A stretch of DNA of 35,201 nt from a virus: the IMG/VR virus record IMGVR_UViG_3300046454_000037, positions 1-35,201 of that record. The stretch is one strand, 5' to 3'. The notes below the pieces were generated by a model that did not search any database, was not told where the DNA came from, and was given only the letters and a program-made list of their open reading frames with translations. Below are positions 22,174 through 28,476 of the stretch, piece by piece; the stretch's first letter is position 1; every line of letters starts with the position of its first letter. The position numbers were made by a program, and so were the translations under genes.

Positions 22174-22580
22174 TTCGCCCTCCGCTTGATGTCGAGGCCC
22201 TGCTGCTCGACGATGTTGCGCATCCACGTATTGGCGAATCGCGTGTGGTCGCGCTGCACGCGGTCATTCACGCTCGCGACGTGCCCGTTGACGATGACGA
22301 GCGACTCCTGCTCGACGTGCGCGTAGTCGTTGCGCCAGTACGAGGCGAAGTAGTCGCCTGACTCGTCGCGGTAGAACACCATCTCAGGGTCGCGCATCAG
22401 GTCGCCGTTCTGCTCGCCGTAGTGCGCGACTGAGAACCGATGCGGCCAGATCAACTCGACGTGGACCGCCATGAACGTGCCAGGGCGGCTGTTGAGCGTG
22501 CGCGCTGGCTGGCTGCTCGTCAGCCCCGAGGTCAGCGCGTCGAGCACGTCGCGGGCGTACTGGTTCACTGCTATCGCCAT
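22170..22580 (-). CDS. Conserved phage protein, DUF6908-like
   Basis: The product has 136 residues. Of two ATGs, the one at 22580 has GGAGG at correct spacing, while 22589 sits directly on the ribosome site. The segment MAVHVELIWPHRFSVAHYGEQNGDLMRDPEMVFYRD has the strongly conserved look of a phage domain I associate with DUF6908; the call is by memory of the pattern. A beta-rich half (YFASYWRNDYAHVEQESLVIVNG) follows. The molecular function is unknown. It lies downstream of the amidoligase/amidotransferase pair on the same strand. Confidence 0.78.
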   Translation of the reverse strand: MAIAVNQYARDVLDALTSGLTSSQPARTLNSRPGTFMAVHVELIWPHRFSVAHYGEQNGDLMRDPEMVFYRDESGDYFASYWRNDYAHVEQESLVIVNGHVASVNDRVQRDHTRFANTWMRNIVEQQGLDIKRRAK

Positions 22581-22594
22581 GATGTCCATCCTCC

Positions 22595-22954
22595 CTAGAC
22601 GAAGCGCAGCCGATGCGCGCGTGCCGCTGACGCCTGACGCTGCAGGCGCTCGCGCTCGCCAGTGCTGAGCAGCGCGTCAGCCGCGCGCGACTCGTCGTCG
22701 TAGGCGTCAGCCGCCCGGCCGAGCGCAGCAGCGATCTCGTCGCGCTCGTCGCTGTCGAACGCGACCCGCGTGCTCGTCGTCGCCGCATCGACGACGATGT
22801 CGAACAGGCGCGCCTGCTTCTCGAGGCGGTTCGCGCACTCGGCCAGCAGGTCGGCCATGCGCTGCACGCGCGCGGTGTCGTTGAACGGTTCGCGGTGGCG
22901 CGTCAGTTGCTCGCAGCGCGCGCGGGTGACGAGGTCGAGGGTGATGCTGTCCAT
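22595..22954 (-). CDS. Hypothetical helical protein
   Basis: The product has 119 residues. ATG 22954 has AAGGAGG nine bases upstream; the longer frame to 23131 is rejected because its extra part is the complement of the neighbouring gene. The protein appears all-helical with many charged residues (RMADLLAECANRLEKQARLFDIVVDAA, EIAAALGRAADAYDDESRAAD). Function is unknown. It lies 2 nt after the amidotransferase gene and is probably co-translated. Confidence 0.78.
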   Translation of the reverse strand: MDSITLDLVTRARCEQLTRHREPFNDTARVQRMADLLAECANRLEKQARLFDIVVDAATTSTRVAFDSDERDEIAAALGRAADAYDDESRAADALLSTGERERLQRQASAARAHRLRFV

Positions 22955-22956
22955 GA

Positions 22957-23715
22957 CTACTTGCCTCCTTTGGTCGTGTCGCCGGTGAGCGACATCTGGC
23001 GCCACTCGTCGCGCGTCGAGCCGGCCGCCGTCTCGCGCGTCGGGCCGCTGAAGCGCGGGACGAAGCGCGGCGACGTGTCGCACGCCGGGTGCGGGCGTTG
23101 ACGCTTCTCGTGATGCTCTGACCCGAGCCACACGCTCGTCGTCTTCTTGGCCGGCGCGCTCGTCGTCGACGGGACGCGCTCGCGCAAGAACCAGCCGTTC
23201 GACGCGCGCACGCCGTTCAGGATGTGGATCCAGTTGCCGCGAATGTGAACCTTCTCTGGCGTCATGACGACGGTCTTCTGCGTCAGCGGGACCACGCTGT
23301 AGAGCGCCTCGACGTCATACTCCTTGACGATCGCCGCCATCGCGCGCGTGTCGCTCCACGCAGTCTTGTCGACGTCGACGTATTCCTCCCAGTCGTGCCA
23401 GTGGCCGTTGTGAAACAGGACGCCAGCCTTCGACTTGCCGCGCGTCGCGAGCGCGTTCGACTTCGGGTTCAGCGTGAACGGGTGGCACAGTTCGGGGATT
23501 TTCCCGCCGACAGTCGCGATGCGCGCGTGGAACACATACGGCATCGGCACGCTGCGCGCGAGTTCCTTGACGCGCGCGACGGTGATGCCCTTCTCGAACA
23601 CGACGACGTCGTCGTTGATCCACGCGAACCCGTTGCCGTCCGGGTTGGCCTGCACGGCCGCGTCGATGAGAGTGTTGGACAGCCGGCGACTTTCAGCGAT
23701 CAGGATGACGCACAT
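22957..23715 (-). CDS. Class II glutamine amidotransferase-like Ntn hydrolase
   Basis: The product has 252 residues. ATG 23715 follows GGAGAGG. The protein begins Met-Cys, so removal of Met would expose an N-terminal cysteine nucleophile as in class II amidotransferases. Further support comes from NPDGNGFAW at 25-33, HARIATVGG near 63-71, CHPF at 77-80, and VLFHNGHW near 97-104, whose Asn-Gly pair matches the oxyanion motif. The last 80 residues are a basic, low-complexity extension. The enzyme would release ammonia from glutamine. It follows the amidoligase gene on the same strand, a pairing reported for predicted phage amide-modification systems; the substrate is unknown. Confidence 0.82.
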   Translation of the reverse strand: MCVILIAESRRLSNTLIDAAVQANPDGNGFAWINDDVVVFEKGITVARVKELARSVPMPYVFHARIATVGGKIPELCHPFTLNPKSNALATRGKSKAGVLFHNGHWHDWEEYVDVDKTAWSDTRAMAAIVKEYDVEALYSVVPLTQKTVVMTPEKVHIRGNWIHILNGVRASNGWFLRERVPSTTSAPAKKTTSVWLGSEHHEKRQRPHPACDTSPRFVPRFSGPTRETAAGSTRDEWRQMSLTGDTTKGGK

Positions 23716-23748
23716 GAGAACCTCTCCTTCGTCGAGATACCAGTGAGT

Positions 23749-23782
23749 GGGCCGAGCAGTCGTCTCGTCGACTGCCCGGCCC
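23749..23782 (-). terminator. Interrupted hairpin between amidoligase and amidotransferase genes
   Basis: Two 6-bp stems (GGGCCG/CGGCCC outer, CAGTCG/CGACTG inner) are separated by a 2x2 internal loop and capped by a 6-nt loop, in the 80-nt gap between these genes. There is no U-tract. It may reduce read-through or set the relative dose of the two enzymes. Confidence 0.55.
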
Positions 23783-23795
23783 GGTGTCTGTCGTG

Positions 23796-24677
23796 CTACG
23801 CGCTCACGCGGCGGCGGCGTGACCCGCCGTCATACTTCTTGGCCATCTTGCGGAGCACCTTGAGCATCGGCAACATCTGCGAGGCGTCGAGCACGCCAGC
23901 CGGCGTGCGACCGACGCGCGGCGTCTTGCGCCAGTTCAGGTGGCAGAGCATGTCGCCGAGCGCGAACACGCCAGGCGTCTGACCGGCAGCGCGCGCCGGC
24001 AGGTCGAACGACCACGGCAGCGGCGCGCGCGGGCAGTCGAGCGCCTTCTGCACGATGCCGAGGCACAGTTGGATGTAGGCCGCCATCTTCGTCGCGTTGA
24101 GCGTGCCTGCGAACACCCGAAACTCGACCGTGCGGGCGCGACCGTTGATCAGGTTGTGCAAGTTCAGCACGTGATAGCGCGACACGCCAGCGCTGACGAT
24201 CTCGCGCTCGCTCGTCATGTTCTCCAGCGCGCGGTAGCTGGTGCGAATCGAGGCGCAGTAGCGGTTGTGGTCGCGCGTGTGCGTGCCGGTCGCCGCGAGC
24301 AGCGCGCGCTCGTGGTAGGCGACGAAGCGCACGAGGCGGCGCAACTGCTCCGTCGTGCCGTTCCAGCCGATGTGAACGTGAAAGCCAGTCGAGCCGTTGA
24401 CCTTCGCGCCCATCGACTTCAGCTTGGCAGCCATCGCGGCGACGCTGCGCAGACCGTCGATGCCCTTGAGCACGGGCGAGACGACTTCGACGCCGACGTT
24501 CGGATACTGCGACGCGATCGAGCCGTCGTGCTGCGTCGTCCAGCCGTCGTGTCCCGGCACCGCGTGTCCGCAGTGATAACCACCGACGCCCCACGACTCG
24601 CGCAGTATTGACGGCTGCGGGATGGTGGTCTCGATCTCGACTCCGAAGGTCAGCGTGTTCAGGTCCGTGCGGCGCAT
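23796..24677 (-). CDS. Amidoligase (ATP-dependent COOH-NH2 ligase family)
   Basis: The product has 293 residues. ATG 24677 has AAGGAG seven bases upstream and its own promoter. The family core is clear: FGVEIET at 11-17 (E14, E16 as metal ligands), GW and HDGS near 46-53, VEVVSPVL at 63-70, a GFHVHIGW motif at 98-105 (H100, H102), and TVEFRVFAGTL at 183-193 (E185, R187). These are hallmarks of the glutamine-synthetase-like Amidoligase_2 family, which joins a carboxyl group to an amine using ATP. The next gene encodes an ammonia-releasing amidotransferase, suggesting a paired reaction. The physiological substrate (peptide, wall component or modified base) cannot be read from sequence. Confidence 0.9.
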   Translation of the reverse strand: MRRTDLNTLTFGVEIETTIPQPSILRESWGVGGYHCGHAVPGHDGWTTQHDGSIASQYPNVGVEVVSPVLKGIDGLRSVAAMAAKLKSMGAKVNGSTGFHVHIGWNGTTEQLRRLVRFVAYHERALLAATGTHTRDHNRYCASIRTSYRALENMTSEREIVSAGVSRYHVLNLHNLINGRARTVEFRVFAGTLNATKMAAYIQLCLGIVQKALDCPRAPLPWSFDLPARAAGQTPGVFALGDMLCHLNWRKTPRVGRTPAGVLDASQMLPMLKVLRKMAKKYDGGSRRRRVSA

Positions 24678-24696
24678 GTCGTCTCTCCTTGTTTCG

Positions 24697-24717
24697 TTCT
24701 GACGACCATCGTCAGAA
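24697..24717. promoter_or_regulatory. Operator-like inverted repeat at the amidoligase promoter
   Basis: The sequence is a perfect palindrome of 9-bp arms (TTCTGACGA/TCGTCAGAA) with a 3-nt centre. It lies immediately downstream of the predicted transcription start and upstream of the amidoligase ribosome site, where a bound dimeric repressor would block transcription. A hairpin in the 5' leader is the alternative. Confidence 0.72.
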
Positions 24718-24730
24718 TCAAACTTGAATG

Positions 24731-24759
24731 ATTATGACGATACGCCAGATAGGTGTCAA
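24731..24759 (-). promoter_or_regulatory. Sigma70-type promoter for the amidoligase operon
   Basis: The minus strand has a perfect TTGACA (24759-24754), a 17-nt spacer, and CATAAT (24736-24731). Transcription would start near 24724, about 47 nt before the amidoligase ATG. The surrounding DNA is visibly less GC-rich than the rest of the window. This is the strongest promoter I can see inside the long gene series. Confidence 0.82.
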
Positions 24760-24826
24760 GCGGTCACCTTGCAGCCGTCAGACTGCAGGAATGCTGAGTG
24801 TTTCCTCTACTTTGCGCTGTAGAGTA

Positions 24827-25405
24827 CTACCGCTGCGCGTCGGCCACAGCGCGGCACTCGCGGGCCTCGTCGCGCATTCTGCGCATGAACGCGCGCTGGT
24901 CTGCCGCGTCCTTGCACTCGACGACGACGTCGAACGTGTGCGCGACGTCGCGCGCGTCGTCGTCAGCCTCGAGCGCGCGACCGTAGAGCGCGTCGAGTTC
25001 GCCAGTCGTCCAGAACTTCGACAAGTCCGCGCCGTCTGCTTGCAGCGCGCGCAGCGTGTCGACGTCCCACGCCAAGCCAACTTCGGCGGTGCGGTTGTCA
25101 GCGATCGCCAGTTCCATCGCCATCGCGTCCGTCGCGAGATCGAGGTCGGTGCGCTGCACGACGACCAGCTTGGTCCCGTCAGTCGGCACGACGACGATGC
25201 GCGTGAGGCCAATGCTCGCGCACGCCTCGAGGGTCTTGTTGCCGGCGATCACGACGCCGTGTTTGTCGACGACGATCGATCGCGCTGCGCCGTAGCTGCT
25301 CAGGCTCGACTCGACGGCCTGCGCGCCGCGCTCGGTGCCGGTGTTCGCGTTGCGCGGGTCCGGCCGTAAGTCGTCCATCTGCGTGAGAGTCGCGCGCTCA
25401 CGCAT
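24827..25405 (-). CDS. ParB/Srx-like nuclease-fold protein
   Basis: The product has 192 residues. ATG 25405 follows GAGG and overlaps the previous stop by 8 nt. The N-terminal 100 residues match the ParB fold: DLRPDPRNANTGTERGAQAVESSL at 12-35, then IVVDKHGVVIAGNKTLEACASIG at 44-66 (the IxxGxxxxxA strand-helix), then VVVPTDG. Phage versions often sit with DNA methylases. The C-terminal half has acidic helices and a Phe/Asp strand region. After the stop, a 6-bp hairpin (24805-24824) may separate it from the amidoligase promoter. Function (nuclease, CTPase or specificity factor) is not shown. Confidence 0.85.
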   Translation of the reverse strand: MRERATLTQMDDLRPDPRNANTGTERGAQAVESSLSSYGAARSIVVDKHGVVIAGNKTLEACASIGLTRIVVVPTDGTKLVVVQRTDLDLATDAMAMELAIADNRTAEVGLAWDVDTLRALQADGADLSKFWTTGELDALYGRALEADDDARDVAHTFDVVVECKDAADQRAFMRRMRDEARECRAVADAQR

Positions 25406-25634
25406 GATCGTTGGCCTCAGACGTTGGCGCGTCGTCGCCGAGCAGCGCGCGCAGGTCGTAGAGCACGCGGAGCACTGTCAAAGACGGTGCTGGTGTGGCC
25501 TGCAGGCGCACGATGGCGTCCGCGACGCCGTCCTCGAGTGTCTCGACCCGCTCGATGAGTTCGGCGCCCATGCGTTCGAGCGAGTCGACGAGCGCGTCGA
25601 GCGGCGGGTATGAGTCTGGCAATGGCACGGTCAC
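25398..25634 (-). CDS. Hypothetical helical protein
   Basis: The product has 78 residues from a GTG at 25634 that overlaps the upstream stop (GTGA). It is almost fully helical (LDALVDSLERMGAELIERVETLEDGVADAIVRL, SLTVLRVLYDLRALLGDD), likely coiled coil. It overlaps the ParB-like gene by 8 nt, so they are coexpressed. Family not recognised. Confidence 0.75.
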   Translation of the reverse strand: MTVPLPDSYPPLDALVDSLERMGAELIERVETLEDGVADAIVRLQATPAPSLTVLRVLYDLRALLGDDAPTSEANDHA

Positions 25635-25969
25635 TTCTCCTTCGGGTATTCGTAAATGTGCAAGCCGCCGCGCGCAGTCATCTGCCAGGCGAAGGCTCGC
25701 ACCGCCCAGTTACGCTGCAGCGCGCCAATGACGGACTCGTTGCCGCTCCAGCCGCCGGTCGCGAAGCGGGCATACTTGCGGTCCTTCTCAGCGTGGATGA
25801 CGCCGGCCTCGTGCGCGTTGATGTCGTGGCCAACCCAATCGTCCCAATGCCAGAGCGCGATCGCGAAGTCGAGCGCACCGGCCGTGTCGTCTGCCGGCCA
25901 CAACTCGATGCGGCTGAGCGCAGCCTCAGTCGGATAGCCATCGCCGTCAAGCCACTCAGTCACGCTCAT
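25631..25969 (-). CDS. Hypothetical protein rich in aromatic residues
   Basis: The product has 112 residues. ATG 25969 has AAGGAG five bases upstream; a GTG at 25975 overlapping the upstream stop is the alternative. The N-terminus (VTEWLDGDGYPTEAALSRIELW) and ALDFAIALWHWDDWVGHDINAHEAG look like a phage globular domain. It ends in GLHIYEYPKEK. No catalytic motif is obvious. I do not recognise the family, though the composition is plainly coding. Confidence 0.78.
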   Translation of the reverse strand: MSVTEWLDGDGYPTEAALSRIELWPADDTAGALDFAIALWHWDDWVGHDINAHEAGVIHAEKDRKYARFATGGWSGNESVIGALQRNWAVRAFAWQMTARGGLHIYEYPKEK

Positions 25970-25971
25970 GC

Positions 25972-26241
25972 TCACTCCTTCGGGAACACGATGAACTTAT
26001 TCCCCACGTGCCAGCAGTGGCACTGCTTGCACTCGTAGGCCATGACATGACAGCCCGGCTGCACTTCGCCCGCGTCCATCATTCGGTCGGCGCGCACGTC
26101 GGCTTGCCCGCGCGTGAGGCATTCTTTGCCGCTCGTGCAGACGCGATCGGGCGTCGTCACGTGCAAGCGTGTCGGCCCGGAGTGCCGGTGCTTGCGGTTC
26201 GTCTGCGCGTGCTCGAGGACGCGCGTGAAGCCATCTGCCAT
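25972..26241 (-). CDS. Small cysteine/histidine-rich protein
   Basis: The product has 89 residues. ATG 26241 shares a base with the upstream stop (TGATG) and follows AAGGAGG. Cysteines and histidines occur as VCTSGKEC, then PGCHVMAYECKQCHCWH, which could bind one zinc ion. The N-terminal half is basic (QTNRKHRHSGPTRLHV). A small nucleic-acid-binding or structural zinc protein is likely. The frame further upstream to 26430 is a shadow. Confidence 0.75.
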   Translation of the reverse strand: MADGFTRVLEHAQTNRKHRHSGPTRLHVTTPDRVCTSGKECLTRGQADVRADRMMDAGEVQPGCHVMAYECKQCHCWHVGNKFIVFPKE

Positions 26242-26666
26242 CACGCGCTCGCCTCCTTGCGTCGATACCACGCGACGTTGTCGGCCTTCAGCCAGCCGCC
26301 AGCGACGAGCCACTGGATCAACTCGTCGACGCCGCCGACGACGTGCGCGACGTTCGCGCGTCGCGAGTTGATCTCGAACGTGGCTTGCTCCGGGCGAAGT
26401 CTGCCGCCTTGCGCCTTGACTTCCCACCACAGCGCGACAGCAGACGTCTGCGCGGCGTTGAGCAACGGCGGCGGCAGGACCGCGTAGACGTCCGGGATGC
26501 CAGGCGTCTGGCGCGTGCCTTGATAGTCGCCCTTCGGTCGTCGCGTGCCGATGACGTAGACGGATGCGCCGAGCGAGCGCAGCAGGACTGTGCCGTGCTG
26601 CTGCAGCGACGACTCGGGCACGCGCGGCGGGCCGACGCGACGACGGCGATCGCGGTTAACGACCAT
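26241..26666 (-). CDS. VRR-NUC domain nuclease
   Basis: The product has 141 residues from ATG 26666, overlapping the upstream stop by 11 nt. Motifs of the VRR-NUC branch of PD-(D/E)XK nucleases are all present: ESSLQQHGTVLLRSLG at 18-33, TPGIPDVYAVLP with the catalytic Asp 59, WWEVKAQGGRL with E82 and K84, and RPEQATFEI with Q94. A final AHVVGGVDELIQWL helix completes the domain. Stand-alone VRR-NUC proteins in phages act as structure-specific endonucleases, often in replication or recombination. It fits the nearby replication genes. Confidence 0.92.
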   Translation of the reverse strand: MVVNRDRRRRVGPPRVPESSLQQHGTVLLRSLGASVYVIGTRRPKGDYQGTRQTPGIPDVYAVLPPPLLNAAQTSAVALWWEVKAQGGRLRPEQATFEINSRRANVAHVVGGVDELIQWLVAGGWLKADNVAWYRRKEASA

Positions 26667-26991
26667 CGAACACGACCTCGAAGAACGCCGCGACGCCAGT
26701 GATCGGGTCCTTGAGCAGCCGCTCCGGTCGCTCTGGCGGCGTGTAGGCCGGCTTGTATTGAATCGCTGACGTGTCCGCGCGCGCGCCACAGTTGATGGCT
26801 TGGATCTCCAGCGTCGACAGCCGGTGGCCACGGTCCCACTGCGCGAGCAGTTGACCGTGCCGACGCACGCGCACCGCTGTGAAGTCGCGCGACAGTCGCG
26901 ACCCGCTCAGCCGCGCCGTCTTGTAGGAGTCATAGCAGCGCAGTTCTTTCCACCCGTCGCCTTCGTCGATCTCGACTACTGATGCGCTCAT
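26656..26991 (-). CDS. Hypothetical beta-rich protein
   Basis: The product has 111 residues starting at ATG 26991, which overlaps its upstream neighbour (ATGA). The N-terminal half has short strands and basic residues (WKELRCYDSYKTARLSGSRLSRDFTAVRVRRHGQLLAQWD). The C-terminus contains a proline-rich turn and GVAAFFEVVFDGR. The function is unknown. It is coupled to the VRR-NUC nuclease gene and may act with it. Confidence 0.75.
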   Translation of the reverse strand: MSASVVEIDEGDGWKELRCYDSYKTARLSGSRLSRDFTAVRVRRHGQLLAQWDRGHRLSTLEIQAINCGARADTSAIQYKPAYTPPERPERLLKDPITGVAAFFEVVFDGR

Positions 26992-27323
26992 GCGGCCCTC
27001 CGCGTTGCGTGGCGATACCTCTGGTTGTAGGCCGACCGCAGGCCCATTTGGTGCGCGCGCACGAGCGCGGCCGCGCGATCGAGGTCGGCGGTCGCTGCGA
27101 GCAGTCGCTCGGCCAGTCGCGCGCGCTGGATGAGTCCGCTCGCGCGCCCGCCTTCACGACCGCACTGCTCGTGCGGCATTGGGTGCGGGTGCAGACGTCG
27201 ATAGCGCACTCGGCCGCGACAGGCGTCGCTCACGAAGCGCATCGTGCAGCGCGTGCGCGCGCCGCTCGGCGAGAACTCGGGCAGCGGCCGCCCGCAGCCG
27301 CACTTGCAGAGGCGGCGCGTCAC
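26988..27323 (-). CDS. Putative zinc-binding protein
   Basis: The product has 111 residues from a GTG at 27323 overlapping the methyltransferase stop (GTGA) with AGAGG upstream. It begins TRRLCKCGCGRPLPEFSPSG, a treble-clef-like CxCxC knuckle, then RTRCTMRFVSDACRGRVRYRR with two more cysteines. The rest is a helical basic region (ERLLAATADLDRAAALVRAH). Zinc and nucleic-acid binding are inferred. Similar small CxCGCG proteins occur near phage methylases. No nuclease motif can be asserted. Confidence 0.78.
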   Translation of the reverse strand: MTRRLCKCGCGRPLPEFSPSGARTRCTMRFVSDACRGRVRYRRLHPHPMPHEQCGREGGRASGLIQRARLAERLLAATADLDRAAALVRAHQMGLRSAYNQRYRHATRRAA

Positions 27324-27919
27324 GCGGCCTCTGCTGAGAGCGCGGCCTTGTCTGCGCGCGAGAGTCGCGTGATGGGCTTTGCCGGGAGGACGGCTTTGTC
27401 CTTCGCCCAGATCGCCCAGCAGACCGTGACCGAGTCGACGCCGACGAGTGGCGTGCCGTCTGCGGCGACCGCGCCCGGCCCCGTGAACGGCGAGCGCGGC
27501 ATGATGACGAGCGCATCGGGGTCGGCGATGTCTGCGCGGTCGCGCGTGACCTCGAGCCACGTCAAGCGCACGAGCAGCGCCGTGACGTCGAACGCGCGAC
27601 CAAGTCGCCAGTACTCAGCCCCGAGCGAGAACGGCGGGTTCGTGATGAGCGCGGTCGGCTTGTAGACCGTGCCGAGTGTCGTCCAGTCGGTCCACGCGAT
27701 CGTGTCGCCGCGCATGACGTGGTCGGCGCGTGGCTCGGTGTCGAAGGCCATCGTGCGCGTGCCGGCTGCGTTCAAGACATCGACGATCGCGCCTGCGCCT
27801 GCGCACGGCTCGACGACGTAGTGTTTGGCGATCGCCGGCATGTGCTGCACGAGCGCGCGCGTCATGAAGGCTGGCGTGTCGAGCCGTTCGAGTGGGTCGC
27901 GAGACTGACGACGAGCCAT
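27320..27919 (-). CDS. N6-adenine-type DNA methyltransferase
   Basis: The product has 199 residues. ATG 27919 has AAGGAGG about eight bases upstream; a GTG one codon earlier overlaps the previous stop. Motif I is VVEPCAGAG (35-43, the S-adenosylmethionine-binding loop) and motif IV is NPPF (94-97), typical of amino-methyltransferases acting on adenine. The FDTEPRADHV segment binds the ribose edge. The protein lacks a clear target-recognition domain, and the C-terminal part is short, so it may be a minimal enzyme or a partner-dependent one. It would protect phage DNA from restriction or mark it. Specificity cannot be read. Confidence 0.88.
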   Translation of the reverse strand: MARRQSRDPLERLDTPAFMTRALVQHMPAIAKHYVVEPCAGAGAIVDVLNAAGTRTMAFDTEPRADHVMRGDTIAWTDWTTLGTVYKPTALITNPPFSLGAEYWRLGRAFDVTALLVRLTWLEVTRDRADIADPDALVIMPRSPFTGPGAVAADGTPLVGVDSVTVCWAIWAKDKAVLPAKPITRLSRADKAALSAEAA

Positions 27920-28476
27920 CACGTGGTCCTCCTTGCGGCGTCCAGCCGCTCACGTCGTCGTGCGACGACGGGGTTGTTGCCATGACATGAGCAGCGCACC
28001 GTGTTGGCGTGCGCCGCGTGTTCTTTGCGAAGGCCGCAGTGCTCGCGGTCCATGTCGACGAACCGCGCTGTCGGCTCGGCGGCGCGCTGTCGGCCACTGC
28101 CGGCGCACCAGACCAACTTCCACCCGCTTGGCTCGTCGCCGCACGCGCGACAGTGCAGCCATAGCCTGCGGTCCTGCTCAGCGGCGTCAGCCGGCATCGG
28201 CGGGAGCGCTTTGAATCGCTGCTCAGATGCTTCGGCCTTCGCGAGTTCGACGACGCGCGCGCGAATCGTGCCGAGTTCCGGCAGCGCCGGCGTGAACTCT
28301 CGGCGTGGCTCGCGCCCGATCTCCTCGCACACCTGCTCGACGTGTCGCGGGTCGAGGTCGAGCAGCCCGCGCACGAAGACCGTCGTGGCCTCCTCGTCGA
28401 TCTCGGTCGAGCGCGCGATCGCGAGTCGCAGGATCGCGTTGCCAACGCGCACGCTGGCCGGAACGAAGTCCGTCAT
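27919..28476 (-). CDS. Putative replicative helicase loader (lambda P position, G39P-like)
   Basis: The product has 185 residues. ATG 28476 overlaps the initiator stop (ATGA) and follows GAGGAG. The N-terminal 90 residues are helical with TTVFVRGLLDLDPRHVEQVCEEIGREPRREFTPALPELGTIRARVVEL, the layout of small phage helicase loaders. The C-terminal part holds a Cys/His-rich region (LHCRACGDEP, LVWCAGSG, DREHCGL, VRCSCHG) suggesting one or two zinc sites. Position directly after the DUF1376-type initiator parallels lambda O-P. The loader call is inference from fold pattern and synteny; no AAA+ motor is present. Confidence 0.72.
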   Translation of the reverse strand: MTDFVPASVRVGNAILRLAIARSTEIDEEATTVFVRGLLDLDPRHVEQVCEEIGREPRREFTPALPELGTIRARVVELAKAEASEQRFKALPPMPADAAEQDRRLWLHCRACGDEPSGWKLVWCAGSGRQRAAEPTARFVDMDREHCGLRKEHAAHANTVRCSCHGNNPVVARRRERLDAARRTT

